Origin: Craspedostauros australis
Taxonomy: Eukaryota; Bacillariophyta; Bacillariophyceae; Mastogloiales; Achnanthaceae
Length of the DNA stretch: 64,000 nt
Direction of reading: 5' to 3'
Assembly: GCA_026770025.1 (NCBI GenBank)
Contig: JAMXDE010000003.1
Span: 372,001-436,000, forward strand
Below are positions 44,254 to 54,529 of this stretch, piece by piece (position 1 is the first letter of the stretch; every line of letters begins with the position of its first letter). The notes beneath the pieces are model-generated. The model saw nothing but the letters and a program-made list of their open reading frames with translations, ran no database searches and was not told where the DNA came from. The position numbers and the translations under genes are program-made.

Positions 44254-47200
44254 ATGGCGGAAGAGGAACCCAACCCAACGATGGAAGAGCTGCAAGCACA
44301 GCTCGAGACCATTCGGACTGAAAACCTCCGTCTCCAAGAGGCAACGTTGACAGCCGAAACCAACGCTGAAGCAGCGAACATGGCAGCAGCCGTCTCTCAA
44401 GCCGCAGCTGACGCCATCACGGACCCCAAGCCGAAAGGAGGCAAGCGTCCGGACGACGACAGCGACGACGACGACGAAGACCTCACCACCAAGCCAATCG
44501 TCCCCATCATGGGTGGAATGAACCAGCAAGGCCGCAACTGGGTACCCTGGACAGCAGGCGAACCAAACGTGGAGTGGACTGGCCTCAAGGAAGGATCCCA
44601 AACTAGATGGACCCACGCCCAGCAACAGAGAATCCTCCACAACGGAGCCGACTCTGCGAACCAAGCCAAGCGCGAAACTGGATTGACCGACAAGTTCAAG
44701 AAAGGTGGCAACATCCAGCAATTCATTCGGCTGGTACACAACCACATGAGCAAGACGGGACTCTTAACCATGGCATACATTGCCGATGACGCTGCAACCC
44801 CAACAATGGTATGTGTCCTCGACTCACCTGCCTCCTTCACCCTTGAAGACTCAATGAGGCATTTCGAAGCGTACCACGAGAAGTGGGACAACTACGACGT
44901 CCAAAACAACTGGGCAGCCGCCGCGTTCTTCCGCGACAGCCTTGACCCAGTTCTCGAAGATCAGCTCATGAACCAAATCGAAAGGAAGTATCATAACCAC
45001 TTCCTAACCCTCTTCATCGAACTCATGAATAGCATCACCGCCAACTCGTTGGACGAGCAAGACAAGATCGCTAAGGACATCCGTCAAGTCGACTGCTCTC
45101 AGTTCGCTGGTGAGAACGTCGGCGAAATGGCTATCAAGCTTCGCGCCCTCTGCAAGAGCCTCGATGACGCTGGTCGATTTGACCTCCATCTGCTCCGCAA
45201 CATCCTCGACGCCTTCCTGCAGGCAGGTGGCAAGTTCCTCTCCGGTGAACAATACCGACGTCCCCTTTATGTGATGAAGGATGACCTTGAAGAAATTTTC
45301 AAGCGTCTCTCCATATTCACGTACCAAGAAGCGCTTCCAAAGCTCGCAGCCAAGGAACTCACCTGGATGGCAATCTGCAACAAAGCGCAGGCTTCGTACG
45401 ACAACGAAGTACGAGGAGATCGTTGGCACGCCATTAGACGCGTCAAGGACCGCAACGTCCCCAGGCAATCGTACTTCAACAACGTAGCCAAGTATCCAAA
45501 GGCAAACATCCTCGAGCAACACAAGGGTTTCGGAAAGAACAACGCGAAGAAGAAGAATCAACCAAGGAAGCCCAACAACAACAACAACAATCGAAAACCG
45601 AACCAAGGTTGGGCATCCACGCCACCCAAAGCGGGTGAACCACAACGCAAGCTCGTCTATGACAAGACGTTCATGTGGTGCGCGAAGTGTCGTCGTTGGC
45701 GCCTTTCGCATAACACCGAAAGTCATCAAGACAACTTCAAGCCGAAAGGCAAAGGCAACAACAACGCCAAGCCTGACCATCTCGTCGTCGACATGGCTGC
45801 TTGGACCTGCTTAACAGCTGCTACCAGCCAAGACGAGAAAGAATGGTGGTCGTTTGTGTGGAACCTCTTCACCTCCTTCAACTACCTCAGCTGTGTAGTC
45901 GGATCAATCCTTTCTTTCGTGAGCATCCAAGTCTACACTCTCGGAGTTGAGCATGGGTGGTATGTCACGGCAACTAACGCCTGGATGACAATTGCCACCA
46001 CGCTGCTCCTCCTTCACTCAAACGTTCCACGAAGACACAGCCCAGTCAGAACAGCCGACACCATCCAAACAATGTCTCGAACCAAGTCCAAGAGCAACAT
46101 CCGCCGCCCCATCTACTTCAATGAACCAGTGAAGCGCACTCTCTACGACGCGATGACAGAGAACAGTAAGGCAACTGACCCTGTGCCAATGCGAGCTCTC
46201 AATACTAGTCCGCCACGGAACGCGCAATCAAAACATCGCCCTGCTCGGACCAAAACTCGCAAGCGCAACCAAAAACGTCACCATTGGAATAAGCCCAAAA
46301 CACCGTTGGAGTACTCCAAATATGGCGCGAAACAAAACAATTCGCAAAATCCAATCACACGTACACGAAGTCGCACATCCACCCTCTCACGAAATCTCTG
46401 GAACATTTACCCCAAGCTTGGCATTGACTTGGCTTGCGGCAAAAGCCAGACTCAACCCTGTGATACTGACGCTCCTACACTTCTTTCTCTGCAAGGCCTC
46501 GCCTCCTTCTTCACTAATCGTCACGCTTTTGCATCTCCACAGAAGGCAGAAAACTGTCTCTCTCCCAACGCTCCATTCGAATTGGTATGGGACAGTGGAG
46601 CTTCTATTTCTGTCACCAACGACCTCGATGACTTCTGCACCACCCCAAGTCTTCCACTGAAACCAACCTTTCTGAGTGGATTCCTCAAGAACATCCAAGT
46701 GAATGCGTTGGGGACAGTGGAATGGCATGTGCTCGACGTGCGTGGAAATCCACGCAAACTACGATTGCCCGCCTTCTATGTACCCTTGTCCAAAGTGAAG
46801 CTCATCAGCACTTCGAGTCTCCTCGAAGAATACCCTGGAGAAACAATCGTCTTTGACAATTCTTCATGCAAATTGAGCGGATTGGACGGGCACGAGGGTC
46901 GCAGCGCTGTTGTCGCCAACTACAAGAAGTCAACGAAACTACCAACTTCAGTTGGTTACAACTCGGACAACATCCACGACCTACCCAAAGCGCTCTCGTC
47001 AATTGTGTCAACCGTGTCAGACCACAACGTCAATCTCACTCAACCGCAAAAGGAGCTTCTCCGCTGGCACTACCGCCTCGGGCACTTATCCTTCAACAGA
47101 GTGAAATTCCTTCTACGTTCAGGTGTTCTCACAGGGTCCGAAGCATCCCGAAAAATGCACACCGCAGCCGCCAAAGTCACCGACCTCCCTCTTTGTGCCG

Positions 47201-48078
47201 CATGTCAGTTTGGAAAGTTACACCGGCGCCCTTCGCCAGGTATAACTCAACATGTCGTGCGTGACAAACAAGGTGTGTTGCGGACCGACCACCTGTTCCC
47301 AGGCCAACAAGTGTCAGTAGACCACTTCGTCGGACGAACACCAGGCCGCCTCTTTACAGGAAGAGGAAAAGGAGACCCAATTGATATGTACAAGGGCGGA
47401 GCTATCTTCGTTGATCACGCATCGAGCTACATTCACGTGGAACCAGTAGCAGCACTGACTACACACGCTACACTAGAAGCCAAGGAGCGATTTGAGCTAA
47501 TGTGTCGCGATGTCGGCGTGCCCGTGCGCTCTTACCTATCAGACAACGCTACCACCTTCACTTCACCCGAGTACACTCAACATCTCGAAGCCTTCCATCA
47601 AGTCCATCGATTCGCCGGAGTCGGAGCCCACCATCACAATGGCATAGCAGAGCGAAGCATCCGCACCATCGTGTCGATGGCCCGAACAATGATGATGCAC
47701 CAAAGTATTCATTGGCCTGACATGTTTGATGCACAGCTATGGCCTATGGCAGTGGTACACGCAGCTTACATTTACAACCGTGTGCCCAATCCAGCAACAG
47801 GACTAACTCCATACGATGTTCTCTCTCGTGTCCGACTTCCACTCAAACAGCTCCACAATCTACACGTGTGGGGCAGCCCTGTGTACGTGTTCAACAAAGC
47901 ACTCGCAGATGGACGCAAGATACCTCGATGGGAACCAAGAGGAGAGCGATACGTCAACGTGGGTCTCTCTACAAAAGCACGCCTCTACAGTGCCTTTGGT
48001 TCTCTCACCACGAACAGGATCCATCACACCTCAATTCCATGTGGTGTTCGACGATTGGTTCGCTACTATAGCAACTGA
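44254..48078 (+). CDS. Retrotransposon B Gag, protease and integrase (frame 1, 1274 aa)
   Basis: ATG at 44254. The Gag domain is ~residues 1-470, with an Asp-rich patch near 65-80. A zinc-finger-like motif of unusual CCHH type follows (WCAKCRRWRLSHNTESH) instead of the CCHC knuckle. Hydrophobic segments (SCVVGSILSFVSIQ and MTIATTLLLL) lie between it and the protease, which is odd for a Gag-Pol. Protease: LVWDSGASIS, ~residue 780. Integrase: zinc region HYRLGHLSFNRVKF...CAACQFGK, then IFVDHASSYIHVE, SDNATTF and NGIAERSIR. The coding sense leaves this frame at ~47971-47981, where the integrase C-terminus continues in the next frame; the last ~35 codons here are probably not the native sequence. 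Confidence 0.9.
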   Translation: MAEEEPNPTMEELQAQLETIRTENLRLQEATLTAETNAEAANMAAAVSQAAADAITDPKPKGGKRPDDDSDDDDEDLTTKPIVPIMGGMNQQGRNWVPWTAGEPNVEWTGLKEGSQTRWTHAQQQRILHNGADSANQAKRETGLTDKFKKGGNIQQFIRLVHNHMSKTGLLTMAYIADDAATPTMVCVLDSPASFTLEDSMRHFEAYHEKWDNYDVQNNWAAAAFFRDSLDPVLEDQLMNQIERKYHNHFLTLFIELMNSITANSLDEQDKIAKDIRQVDCSQFAGENVGEMAIKLRALCKSLDDAGRFDLHLLRNILDAFLQAGGKFLSGEQYRRPLYVMKDDLEEIFKRLSIFTYQEALPKLAAKELTWMAICNKAQASYDNEVRGDRWHAIRRVKDRNVPRQSYFNNVAKYPKANILEQHKGFGKNNAKKKNQPRKPNNNNNNRKPNQGWASTPPKAGEPQRKLVYDKTFMWCAKCRRWRLSHNTESHQDNFKPKGKGNNNAKPDHLVVDMAAWTCLTAATSQDEKEWWSFVWNLFTSFNYLSCVVGSILSFVSIQVYTLGVEHGWYVTATNAWMTIATTLLLLHSNVPRRHSPVRTADTIQTMSRTKSKSNIRRPIYFNEPVKRTLYDAMTENSKATDPVPMRALNTSPPRNAQSKHRPARTKTRKRNQKRHHWNKPKTPLEYSKYGAKQNNSQNPITRTRSRTSTLSRNLWNIYPKLGIDLACGKSQTQPCDTDAPTLLSLQGLASFFTNRHAFASPQKAENCLSPNAPFELVWDSGASISVTNDLDDFCTTPSLPLKPTFLSGFLKNIQVNALGTVEWHVLDVRGNPRKLRLPAFYVPLSKVKLISTSSLLEEYPGETIVFDNSSCKLSGLDGHEGRSAVVANYKKSTKLPTSVGYNSDNIHDLPKALSSIVSTVSDHNVNLTQPQKELLRWHYRLGHLSFNRVKFLLRSGVLTGSEASRKMHTAAAKVTDLPLCAACQFGKLHRRPSPGITQHVVRDKQGVLRTDHLFPGQQVSVDHFVGRTPGRLFTGRGKGDPIDMYKGGAIFVDHASSYIHVEPVAALTTHATLEAKERFELMCRDVGVPVRSYLSDNATTFTSPEYTQHLEAFHQVHRFAGVGAHHHNGIAERSIRTIVSMARTMMMHQSIHWPDMFDAQLWPMAVVHAAYIYNRVPNPATGLTPYDVLSRVRLPLKQLHNLHVWGSPVYVFNKALADGRKIPRWEPRGERYVNVGLSTKARLYSAFGSLTTNRIHHTSIPCGVRRLVRYYSN

Positions 48079-51000
48079 TCCCAAACACCTGCCGAACTAC
48101 CAATCAGAAGAATGGACACGCATGTTTGGTGATACAACCTTTCAGTATCCATTTGATGACGATGATGTAGAGGCTATGGAGCAGGAAGAAACCCTCAACT
48201 CCGACCTCATAGACCATAGCCGATTGAAGCGAAACGATGCGATCGAACCAAACATTCCAACTTCGCCTCACATCCCCTTTCCATCCGCTGACGATCAAGG
48301 CGCAGAGGTACCATCGCTACCTGCTCCAAAGCAGAAACCAATGATGCAAACGGACGCAGGTTTCATCAATGATGACCCCGGCCCCCCAATGTCAACTTCA
48401 GAGGGAGTGAATCAACCACTGTCTTCGACAGAGGGAGACTTCAGCTATCCTCCTACACCAAGTGAAGGCGAGGAACTCCAAGAGCGCCCCGCTTCACAAG
48501 AACTGCAATGGGAACCTTCTAACCAGCTCCCTCATCCGCTGAAGAAAGATCAGTCAGCTCCACTACCACTTCAACCCGTGTCCTCTATGCCAACATCAAA
48601 TATACCAGAAACCACGACCTCATCACCGATTCCACCAATGTCCACGATTACTCCCAAACGAGAACGGAGCACCAGGATTCGCAAAGAGCCACAGCGATTC
48701 ACCTATGGACGCCTTGGAGGCAAGGCAGCGTGGCTTGAAGACGACGATAGTGATGAGTATCTCCTCTGTGTTGCGACGGCTGCTGAAGAAGAAATTGAAT
48801 CAGACGACGCCACATCTGACATACATCCAGATTCGTATCCAATTCACGTATTCTCACGAGCTGTCATCGATTGTCTGAACACAATTGAGTTTCTGCAACG
48901 AAACGGCAGTGACCCTCTCTCAATCTACCTTCACGATTTCAAGGTCAACTCACTACAATTGCTACGCCAGCTCCGCCAACGCTACCGAACTCTCAATCCA
49001 CAAGCTTCAGTCAACGACTTGCCAAGAATGGAGCCTGAGGAGTTTCAAGCGAACATGGTTGATTGGTGGCAACCAGAACCATCAGACATGACCGAGGACG
49101 CCCCATTCAACGTAACAGATCTATACGAAGACTTCTTCCTGGACATGGAGCTCCACATCATGGAGGATCGCGAGTGCGAATTTCTCTTCGAGGAACAACA
49201 GAACGAAGTCACAGTCTACGCTGTGCGCAAGTTCCTCGGGATCATGAGCAAATACATGCTCACAGGAATCATGACCCCACACTTCGATGCGCTCGACTTC
49301 GCTGCAAGCTCTCTTCGTGATCCAGCCGAATCCGACGACCTCGAAACGCTGATGAACGAAGGGCACACTCCTCCAGAATGCAGACTCGGAGCAACAATGT
49401 TCAAGGCAAAGTTCCTCTCCATCTGGAATGCAATCGGACAGAGCCACAACTACCGGCTGGCGTTCGAATCCTTGCGACAGCACACCAGCACCATTCGCCC
49501 AGGACCATGGCAGCAACCCAGCAGATTCGAAGTTCAGCAATTTAACCTTGGAGTGCAAGAAGGAGGCACCGAGCCAGTCCATCACGTACCCAACACGCGC
49601 GAAACTGACTTTCAAGCCATCCTCCAAAGCACCCTAACAGTTGACCCGAGCTACATCCTTGACACCAACAACTGCATCCCACAGAAGGATTGGGCCAACA
49701 TCGAACAACACGCATACTCCGTGAACATCATTGAGCCACAGCCAGATGCCACCAACTTCCCAGCTTATGTTGACTGGCAACTCATGAGCTACTTCGCTAC
49801 AGGCGCCGACCTCGACATCTCTGAGCGAACGGCAGCGTACAAGGCTTCGACCTCCGACCCAGACACACTCTCCTTCGACGAGGCCATCCGCGATGATAAT
49901 AGAGACGCATGGATGCAAGCAGCGAACAAGGAAATCCAAGATCTCACCGAAAAGGGTACATGGGAAGAAGTCGACAAGAGCACTGTGCCTTATGGAGAGA
50001 AGATCTACCCAGGTACGTGGGTCTTCCGCCGCAAACGCCTCCCCGACGGTACAATCAAAAAGTACAAGGGTCGATGGTGCTGCCGCGGCGATCTCATCCT
50101 CGAAGACGCTTCAACTTATGCGCCAGTCGTGGCATGGTCCTCCGTCCGCATCTTCTTAATCACATCCATCGTCCTGGGATGGGTCACGACATCCATCGAC
50201 TTCACCAACGCCTTCGTCCAAGCTGAGATCCACAAGCCGGTGTTCCTCCATCTACCACGAGGATTCAAATCAAGCAAGGGATCGAACACCTGCCTTGTCC
50301 TACGAAAGAGTCTATACAGCCTCACCATCGCCCCTCGCCTGTGGTACAAACACCTCATTCGAGCTCTCCTTGCCGAAGGATTCACGGCCTGCGATCAGGA
50401 GCAGTGCCTCTTCATCCGCGAAGGCATCATGATAGTCCTCTATGTCGATGACGCCAGCATCGCATCCAAGACCAAGAAATTCGCAGACGACTTCATCCGC
50501 TCCATGCGAAACCGGGGGTTCGAACTCACCCAAGAAGGAAGCTTCAACGAGTTCCTTGGCATCGAAGTCAACCGTGACCCACAAGCCGACTACATCCACT
50601 TGCGACAGCCAGGGCTCATCCAAAAGGTGCTCGCGGCGACAGGCATGATGGAATGCGGCGGAGCCGACACACTCGCGGCCCAAACCGCACTTGGCAGGAA
50701 CGAGCATGAGCCACCCATGGATGAAAATTGGAACTACCGCTCCGTGGTGGGCATGCTACTCTACCTCACTACCAACACACGTCCAGACCTCGCATTCGCT
50801 GTCTCCCAAGTCGCTCGCTTCGGAAGCGACCCTCGTCGCTCACACGCAAAAGCGATTAAGCGGATCATGGGATACCTGAAGACTACGCAGGACAAGGGTA
50901 CCATCATACGCCCGACTGGACAATTGGACCTCACGTGCTTCGTTGACTCCGACTTCGCAGGACTATACAGACAAGAGCCCGACCAGGATCGCACAGCGGT

Positions 51001-51439
51001 CAAGTCGCGTACCGGATACCTCATCAAACTAGGAGGATGTCCGCTCATCTGGAAGTCCAAGCTTCAAACGGAGATCGCGCTCTCAACAATGGAGGCTGAG
51101 TATGCTGCGCTTTCCCTCGCAATGCGCACCCTCATTCCGATTCAACAGCTCATCCGCCAGGTCATCGACAACGCTGGCACAGACATGCCCTTGCACACAA
51201 ACCTGCAGTGCACCGTCTTCGAAGACAACGAAGCATGCATCTCACTCGCCACCAATCACCAACCAACTGCTCGAACCAAACACTTCCTCACCAAATGGCA
51301 CTTCTTCTGGTATTGGGTCAAGGCTGGATTCATCTGTGTACAACACATCCCAACAGGCGAGCAGCTGGCCGACGTCTTCACCAAGGGATCAATCGTCCAG
51401 ACTTTCCAGTACTTGCGATTCCAAATCATGGGATGGTAA
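47975..51439 (+). CDS. Retrotransposon B integrase C-terminus, reverse transcriptase and RNase H (frame 2)
   Basis: The frame is open from 47816, but the native sequence enters it at ~47975, where HASTVPLVL and ITPQFHVVFDDWF (the conserved end of Copia integrase) continue the integrase from frame 1. A Ser/Pro/Glu-rich linker follows. Reverse transcriptase: TWVFRRKRLPDGTIKKYKGR, SIDFTNAFVQAEI and the catalytic VLYVDDASIA. RNase H: CFVDSDFAG, LSTMEAEYAAL and FEDNEACISLA, with the typical tail TGEQLADVFTKG. No ATG marks a separate gene, so it depends on frame 1. A +1 shift is needed to join them, and its position inside integrase argues for a one-base mutation rather than programmed shifting. 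Confidence 0.88.
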   Translation, partial: KHASTVPLVLSPRTGSITPQFHVVFDDWFATIATDPKHLPNYQSEEWTRMFGDTTFQYPFDDDDVEAMEQEETLNSDLIDHSRLKRNDAIEPNIPTSPHIPFPSADDQGAEVPSLPAPKQKPMMQTDAGFINDDPGPPMSTSEGVNQPLSSTEGDFSYPPTPSEGEELQERPASQELQWEPSNQLPHPLKKDQSAPLPLQPVSSMPTSNIPETTTSSPIPPMSTITPKRERSTRIRKEPQRFTYGRLGGKAAWLEDDDSDEYLLCVATAAEEEIESDDATSDIHPDSYPIHVFSRAVIDCLNTIEFLQRNGSDPLSIYLHDFKVNSLQLLRQLRQRYRTLNPQASVNDLPRMEPEEFQANMVDWWQPEPSDMTEDAPFNVTDLYEDFFLDMELHIMEDRECEFLFEEQQNEVTVYAVRKFLGIMSKYMLTGIMTPHFDALDFAASSLRDPAESDDLETLMNEGHTPPECRLGATMFKAKFLSIWNAIGQSHNYRLAFESLRQHTSTIRPGPWQQPSRFEVQQFNLGVQEGGTEPVHHVPNTRETDFQAILQSTLTVDPSYILDTNNCIPQKDWANIEQHAYSVNIIEPQPDATNFPAYVDWQLMSYFATGADLDISERTAAYKASTSDPDTLSFDEAIRDDNRDAWMQAANKEIQDLTEKGTWEEVDKSTVPYGEKIYPGTWVFRRKRLPDGTIKKYKGRWCCRGDLILEDASTYAPVVAWSSVRIFLITSIVLGWVTTSIDFTNAFVQAEIHKPVFLHLPRGFKSSKGSNTCLVLRKSLYSLTIAPRLWYKHLIRALLAEGFTACDQEQCLFIREGIMIVLYVDDASIASKTKKFADDFIRSMRNRGFELTQEGSFNEFLGIEVNRDPQADYIHLRQPGLIQKVLAATGMMECGGADTLAAQTALGRNEHEPPMDENWNYRSVVGMLLYLTTNTRPDLAFAVSQVARFGSDPRRSHAKAIKRIMGYLKTTQDKGTIIRPTGQLDLTCFVDSDFAGLYRQEPDQDRTAVKSRTGYLIKLGGCPLIWKSKLQTEIALSTMEAEYAALSLAMRTLIPIQQLIRQVIDNAGTDMPLHTNLQCTVFEDNEACISLATNHQPTARTKHFLTKWHFFWYWVKAGFICVQHIPTGEQLADVFTKGSIVQTFQYLRFQIMGW

Positions 51440-51508
51440 GAGAGACATTCATACATCAACCACGGATGAAGTTTTCACCGATGTCACGATTTCACTGCGA
51501 CTCAACAC

Positions 51509-51518
51509 TGAGAGGGAG
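51509..51518 (+). other. Polypurine tract of retrotransposon B
   Basis: A run of purines (GAGAGGGAGA) ends exactly where the 3' LTR begins, as expected for the plus-strand primer. Confidence 0.75.
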
Positions 51519-52272
51519 AGTTGAAGTTCATCTAAAGAACGGACTACTTTTTCACTCAGTGTGTTCCTTGTCGCACCTTGAAATTATTTTGGCGCGAAAT
51601 TTTGGCGCGAAACCTCCCACCAACAAATACGGAACAATCGCTCTTTTCCCTCCTTCTCCCACACTCATTCATGAATCACCACTGACTCAAACACTATCCG
51701 AAGTCAATGGGATCAAGATACCCTGGGAACTATGTGCTCTCCTGAACTATTGTAATGCAGCCAACCTGAATTCCGTTGTCAGCTAAACAACCTGACAACC
51801 TTGCATGACAACAGCCAAGAGATCCTCCCTGCTTCAACACACGCAGGGAATCTTACATCAATTCCTGCGGCCTGACAACCTGTGTTCTCGATCCCAAACC
51901 TCAATCAAGGTGTCAAGGCTTAGTACTCGAACGTAGAACAACTACGATGAGATACTGGAGAAAGAGAGAAAGAGAGGACCCGTCCGCCTTCAGCACTGAA
52001 CCTCTGAAGGTCAGTGCAGAGCCGCACCATTCAGACTGACTATCGTTTCTTCATCCTGCATCTCAAACTGATCAACTCACAATGCAGACTATTCAAATAA
52101 CATATAGCACAACTCAAGATCAGCACTACAACACTCATCTACTTCATTGTCACTAACTACTAATCTCCAGACGGTCGCCCAACGTTGACTCCATTATCAG
52201 ATTCCCTGAATCTGGAAGTCAACTAGGCCATCCCATCCGGATCGTGTCACAACAGCACACGAAAATCCAACT
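51519..52272 (+). repeat. 3' LTR of retrotransposon B
   Basis: Copy of 43022-43775 with five differences. It is followed by GTCTT, the second copy of the target duplication. The tandem E2F-like sites recur at 51587-51612. Confidence 0.95.
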
Positions 52273-53417
52273 GTCTTGTTCTCATTGTGACTTGCGTCCT
52301 TGCTTGTGTTGTTGACCCTACGCTTGGTCTTGTTGCGTGGGACACGGAGGTCGTTGCGCTGTGCAGATCTGCGAACAACGCCAAGGAAGGCATCGAAGTC
52401 CAGCCTGAAGTCGGTCTTTCCTGTCGCCATTGCCAAGTTGCTCTGGAGAGCATCGGCGTCGTCAAGGGAACGGAAGAGATCGGCGTCAGGGGTGATGGCC
52501 TCCTTGAGCCACTGGAGCTTCCAGTCCTCAGAGACAGGTGCATCCTGGATCTCCTCGAGGTCGTTGATCTTGCTGAGCCAGCTGTTCACAAAGGCTTCGC
52601 GGCTGCTGTTCCAGGAGTGGTTCAGCTTGAGGTTCCGGATCTCCTCTTGGATCAGCTGGGCCTTGTTGGCTGCAGCTACTCCGGTCGCGTACTCCTCACG
52701 GAGCATGGTATACACCCCATGACCGTTCTCGTCATCGGCGTATGCTTGGAGACAGTTGCGGCTCTTCGTGGTCCTGAGACAGTGGGTCAAGACGTAGAAG
52801 AGGAAGGTGCGCTGTTTGTCGAACAGCTCAGACTCGTCTTGGGTCGGGAGGTACTCGGGGTCTACGACGTTCTTCACACCGTGCGCTGCAGCGGTGGCTC
52901 GGAGACGTCGGTCGAAGATCATGAACTGGTCATCGCTCTTCAGGATCGGATAGTCGCTGAGGTTCCGCTTGATGCCCTTGTCGAAGGCAGCGGCCTTGTC
53001 AGAGACAGGTGCAGGTGGTGGTGGTGGTGCCACCATGGATGACATGGTGGGTTCGGGTGTCGGCATGGAGGCTTCCATGCGCTTCTTGAGTTCGGTTCTC
53101 ATGAAGCTCTGAAGCCTCGCAGCATTCAGGCCAAGCCAGACAGAGTCGCCGTCGCCAGCTTGCGCGTCATACCACATTGGGAGTGCGAGGATCTTGCGAA
53201 TGTGCAACGCAGTCAATCGGCATGAGTATGGGTCTCCCGAGGTGGGAGTGAAGTCGCGATGAAGACCGTCGAGGTCTTCCTTGGTGAGGAAGGTGAGGTC
53301 GTCAACGTTCTCCACCGCTGCGTCGATGATAACGTGGCGATGGTCGGAGTCGTCGGAGATACCCACGGCCTTGAGGACGTGGTTCAGGATGGTGATGGGT
53401 TCGGTGGGTTCTGTCAT
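52273..53417 (-). CDS. Retrotransposon A Gag (truncated by element B)
   Basis: ATG at 53417. The gag frame of element A runs to the insertion point and then reads into the LTR of element B (stop at 52197), so its natural end is lost here. It is Gag-like: helical, charged, with a Pro run (APPPPPAP) near residue 130 and a core containing LPTQDESELFDKQRTFLFYV, LNHSWNSSREAFVNSWLSKI and WLKEAITP, typical of Copia Gag (UBN2-like) proteins. The last native residues are basic (NKTKRRVNN). Beyond element B the frame continues at 43016 downwards, basic and Asn-rich, to TAG at 42950-42952. Confidence 0.85.
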
Positions 53418-53616
53418 CTTGTTCGGTTCGTCACGGAGAAGCGGATACGCTGTGCTTGGTGTGTTCGTGTGCGCTGCCTTGGAAGGCTCTTGTTGTTTGG
53501 TTCTTGCTTCACGTCGTCACGTGATGCAATTGATTCGGTGCTGATGGGATCAGCTCGGTGGGTTGGAGGTGTTTTCACGCAGTCAGGTCAGGACGTAGTG
53601 CTTGCGACTGTTAATC

Positions 53617-54144
53617 TGTTATCTCGTTACTGTACACAGCGAAATCACACGAGTCCTTCAAGAGAGATCAAGTCTTTCAGGACGAGGGCGACGAGCTGGT
53701 GAGTGAAGACACTGTTTGGGTTGAGTGACTTCTGTTTCTATGTTATCTTCATTGAGTTGTATCTTGTGTTGCTGTCTTCAAGGTCAGCTCTCGGTCATTG
53801 CACCTCTGCAATCTTGTTCTGATGTGGAGATGACCCATGATGTGGTGATGATGTCTTCTGTGTCGACATCACTCATCACTGTTCCATGGTTCTGTCGATT
53901 CCACATTCCATTGATGATGCTTGAGGTCGTCGAGTGTGTTGTCATTTCAGGTTTAGTTGGGAAGTTTATCAGGTCGAATTGGACATCACATGTTTGCCGG
54001 GTGGTGGCCAGACCGAATCTCTGATGTTATCTCTAGTGAGTCCCTTATGTTGAAATTCATGTGCCTGGGGAAAGCATCGTTTCAGCACATACAAGGACAG
54101 ACTAATCAGAAAACGAATCAGGTGAATAAAGCGTTGTGCTAATA
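53617..54144 (-). repeat. 5' LTR of retrotransposon A
   Basis: 528 bp, matching 38218-38745. The target duplication GGTGT follows at 54145-54149. Confidence 0.9.
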
Positions 54145-54529
54145 GGTGTGGAAAGCAACAGCTTGGCAGCAAAGCATCACATGGCAGCAAAGCATCACAT
54201 GGCACCAATGCGCTGCGCACGAGACGCATCGCTCTGGACGCCAGAGCAGTCGCCAACCCAGCCAAGTGGTAGGGCCGCATCAAGCCTCGCGTACTCCGTC
54301 GGCAACGAGCGATCGCATTAAGCATGACCAAAGCGCAATTGGCAAGGCGCATAGTTCTTGCTTTGTTGCTTGGCTCATCTGCTACCCCAATGGCTGGCCC
54401 GAACAACAGAGCAAACGCTTGCGTATCACAAGACACCAATGGTAAAGGTGACGAATATGAGTGTGAATCCAGTGGAGGCTCCATGGCACTCATATTCCAT
54501 GCTCCTTGCTCACCATGTTCACCCATACA
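54145..54529. other. Short spacer with 18-bp tandem repeat
   Basis: GGCAGCAAAGCATCACAT occurs twice in tandem at 54165-54200. No gene is supported. Confidence 0.5.

Larger units (their letters stand above)
43022..52272 (+). mobile_element. Copia-type LTR retrotransposon B, inserted in element A
   Basis: 9251 bp, with LTRs at 43022-43775 and 51519-52272 (754 bp each, ends AGTTG...CAACT rather than TG...CA) and target duplication GTCTT (43017-43021 and 52273-52277). The LTRs differ at five positions by eye, all within the last ~130 bp (~0.7%), so insertion is recent and later than element A. The internal region has a 478-bp leader with hairpins, then Gag-Pol in Copia order across two overlapping frames. 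A purine tract (GAGAGGGAGA) directly precedes the 3' LTR. It inserted near the 3' end of gag of element A. Confidence 0.95.
38218..54144 (-). mobile_element. Copia-type LTR retrotransposon A, split by a nested element
   Basis: The two LTRs are 528 bp and the target duplication is GGTGT (38213-38217 and 54145-54149). With the nested element (43022-52272) and its extra 5-bp duplication removed, the length is ~6.7 kb. Order on the minus strand: 5' LTR, gag, pol (protease, integrase, reverse transcriptase, RNase H), 3' LTR, which is the Copia order. A G-rich tract resembling a polypurine tract lies at 38746-38752, next to the 3' LTR. The LTRs differ at 7 positions by eye (~1.3%), older than the inserted element. 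It resembles the Copia lineages described from diatoms; lineage not determined. Confidence 0.9.
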
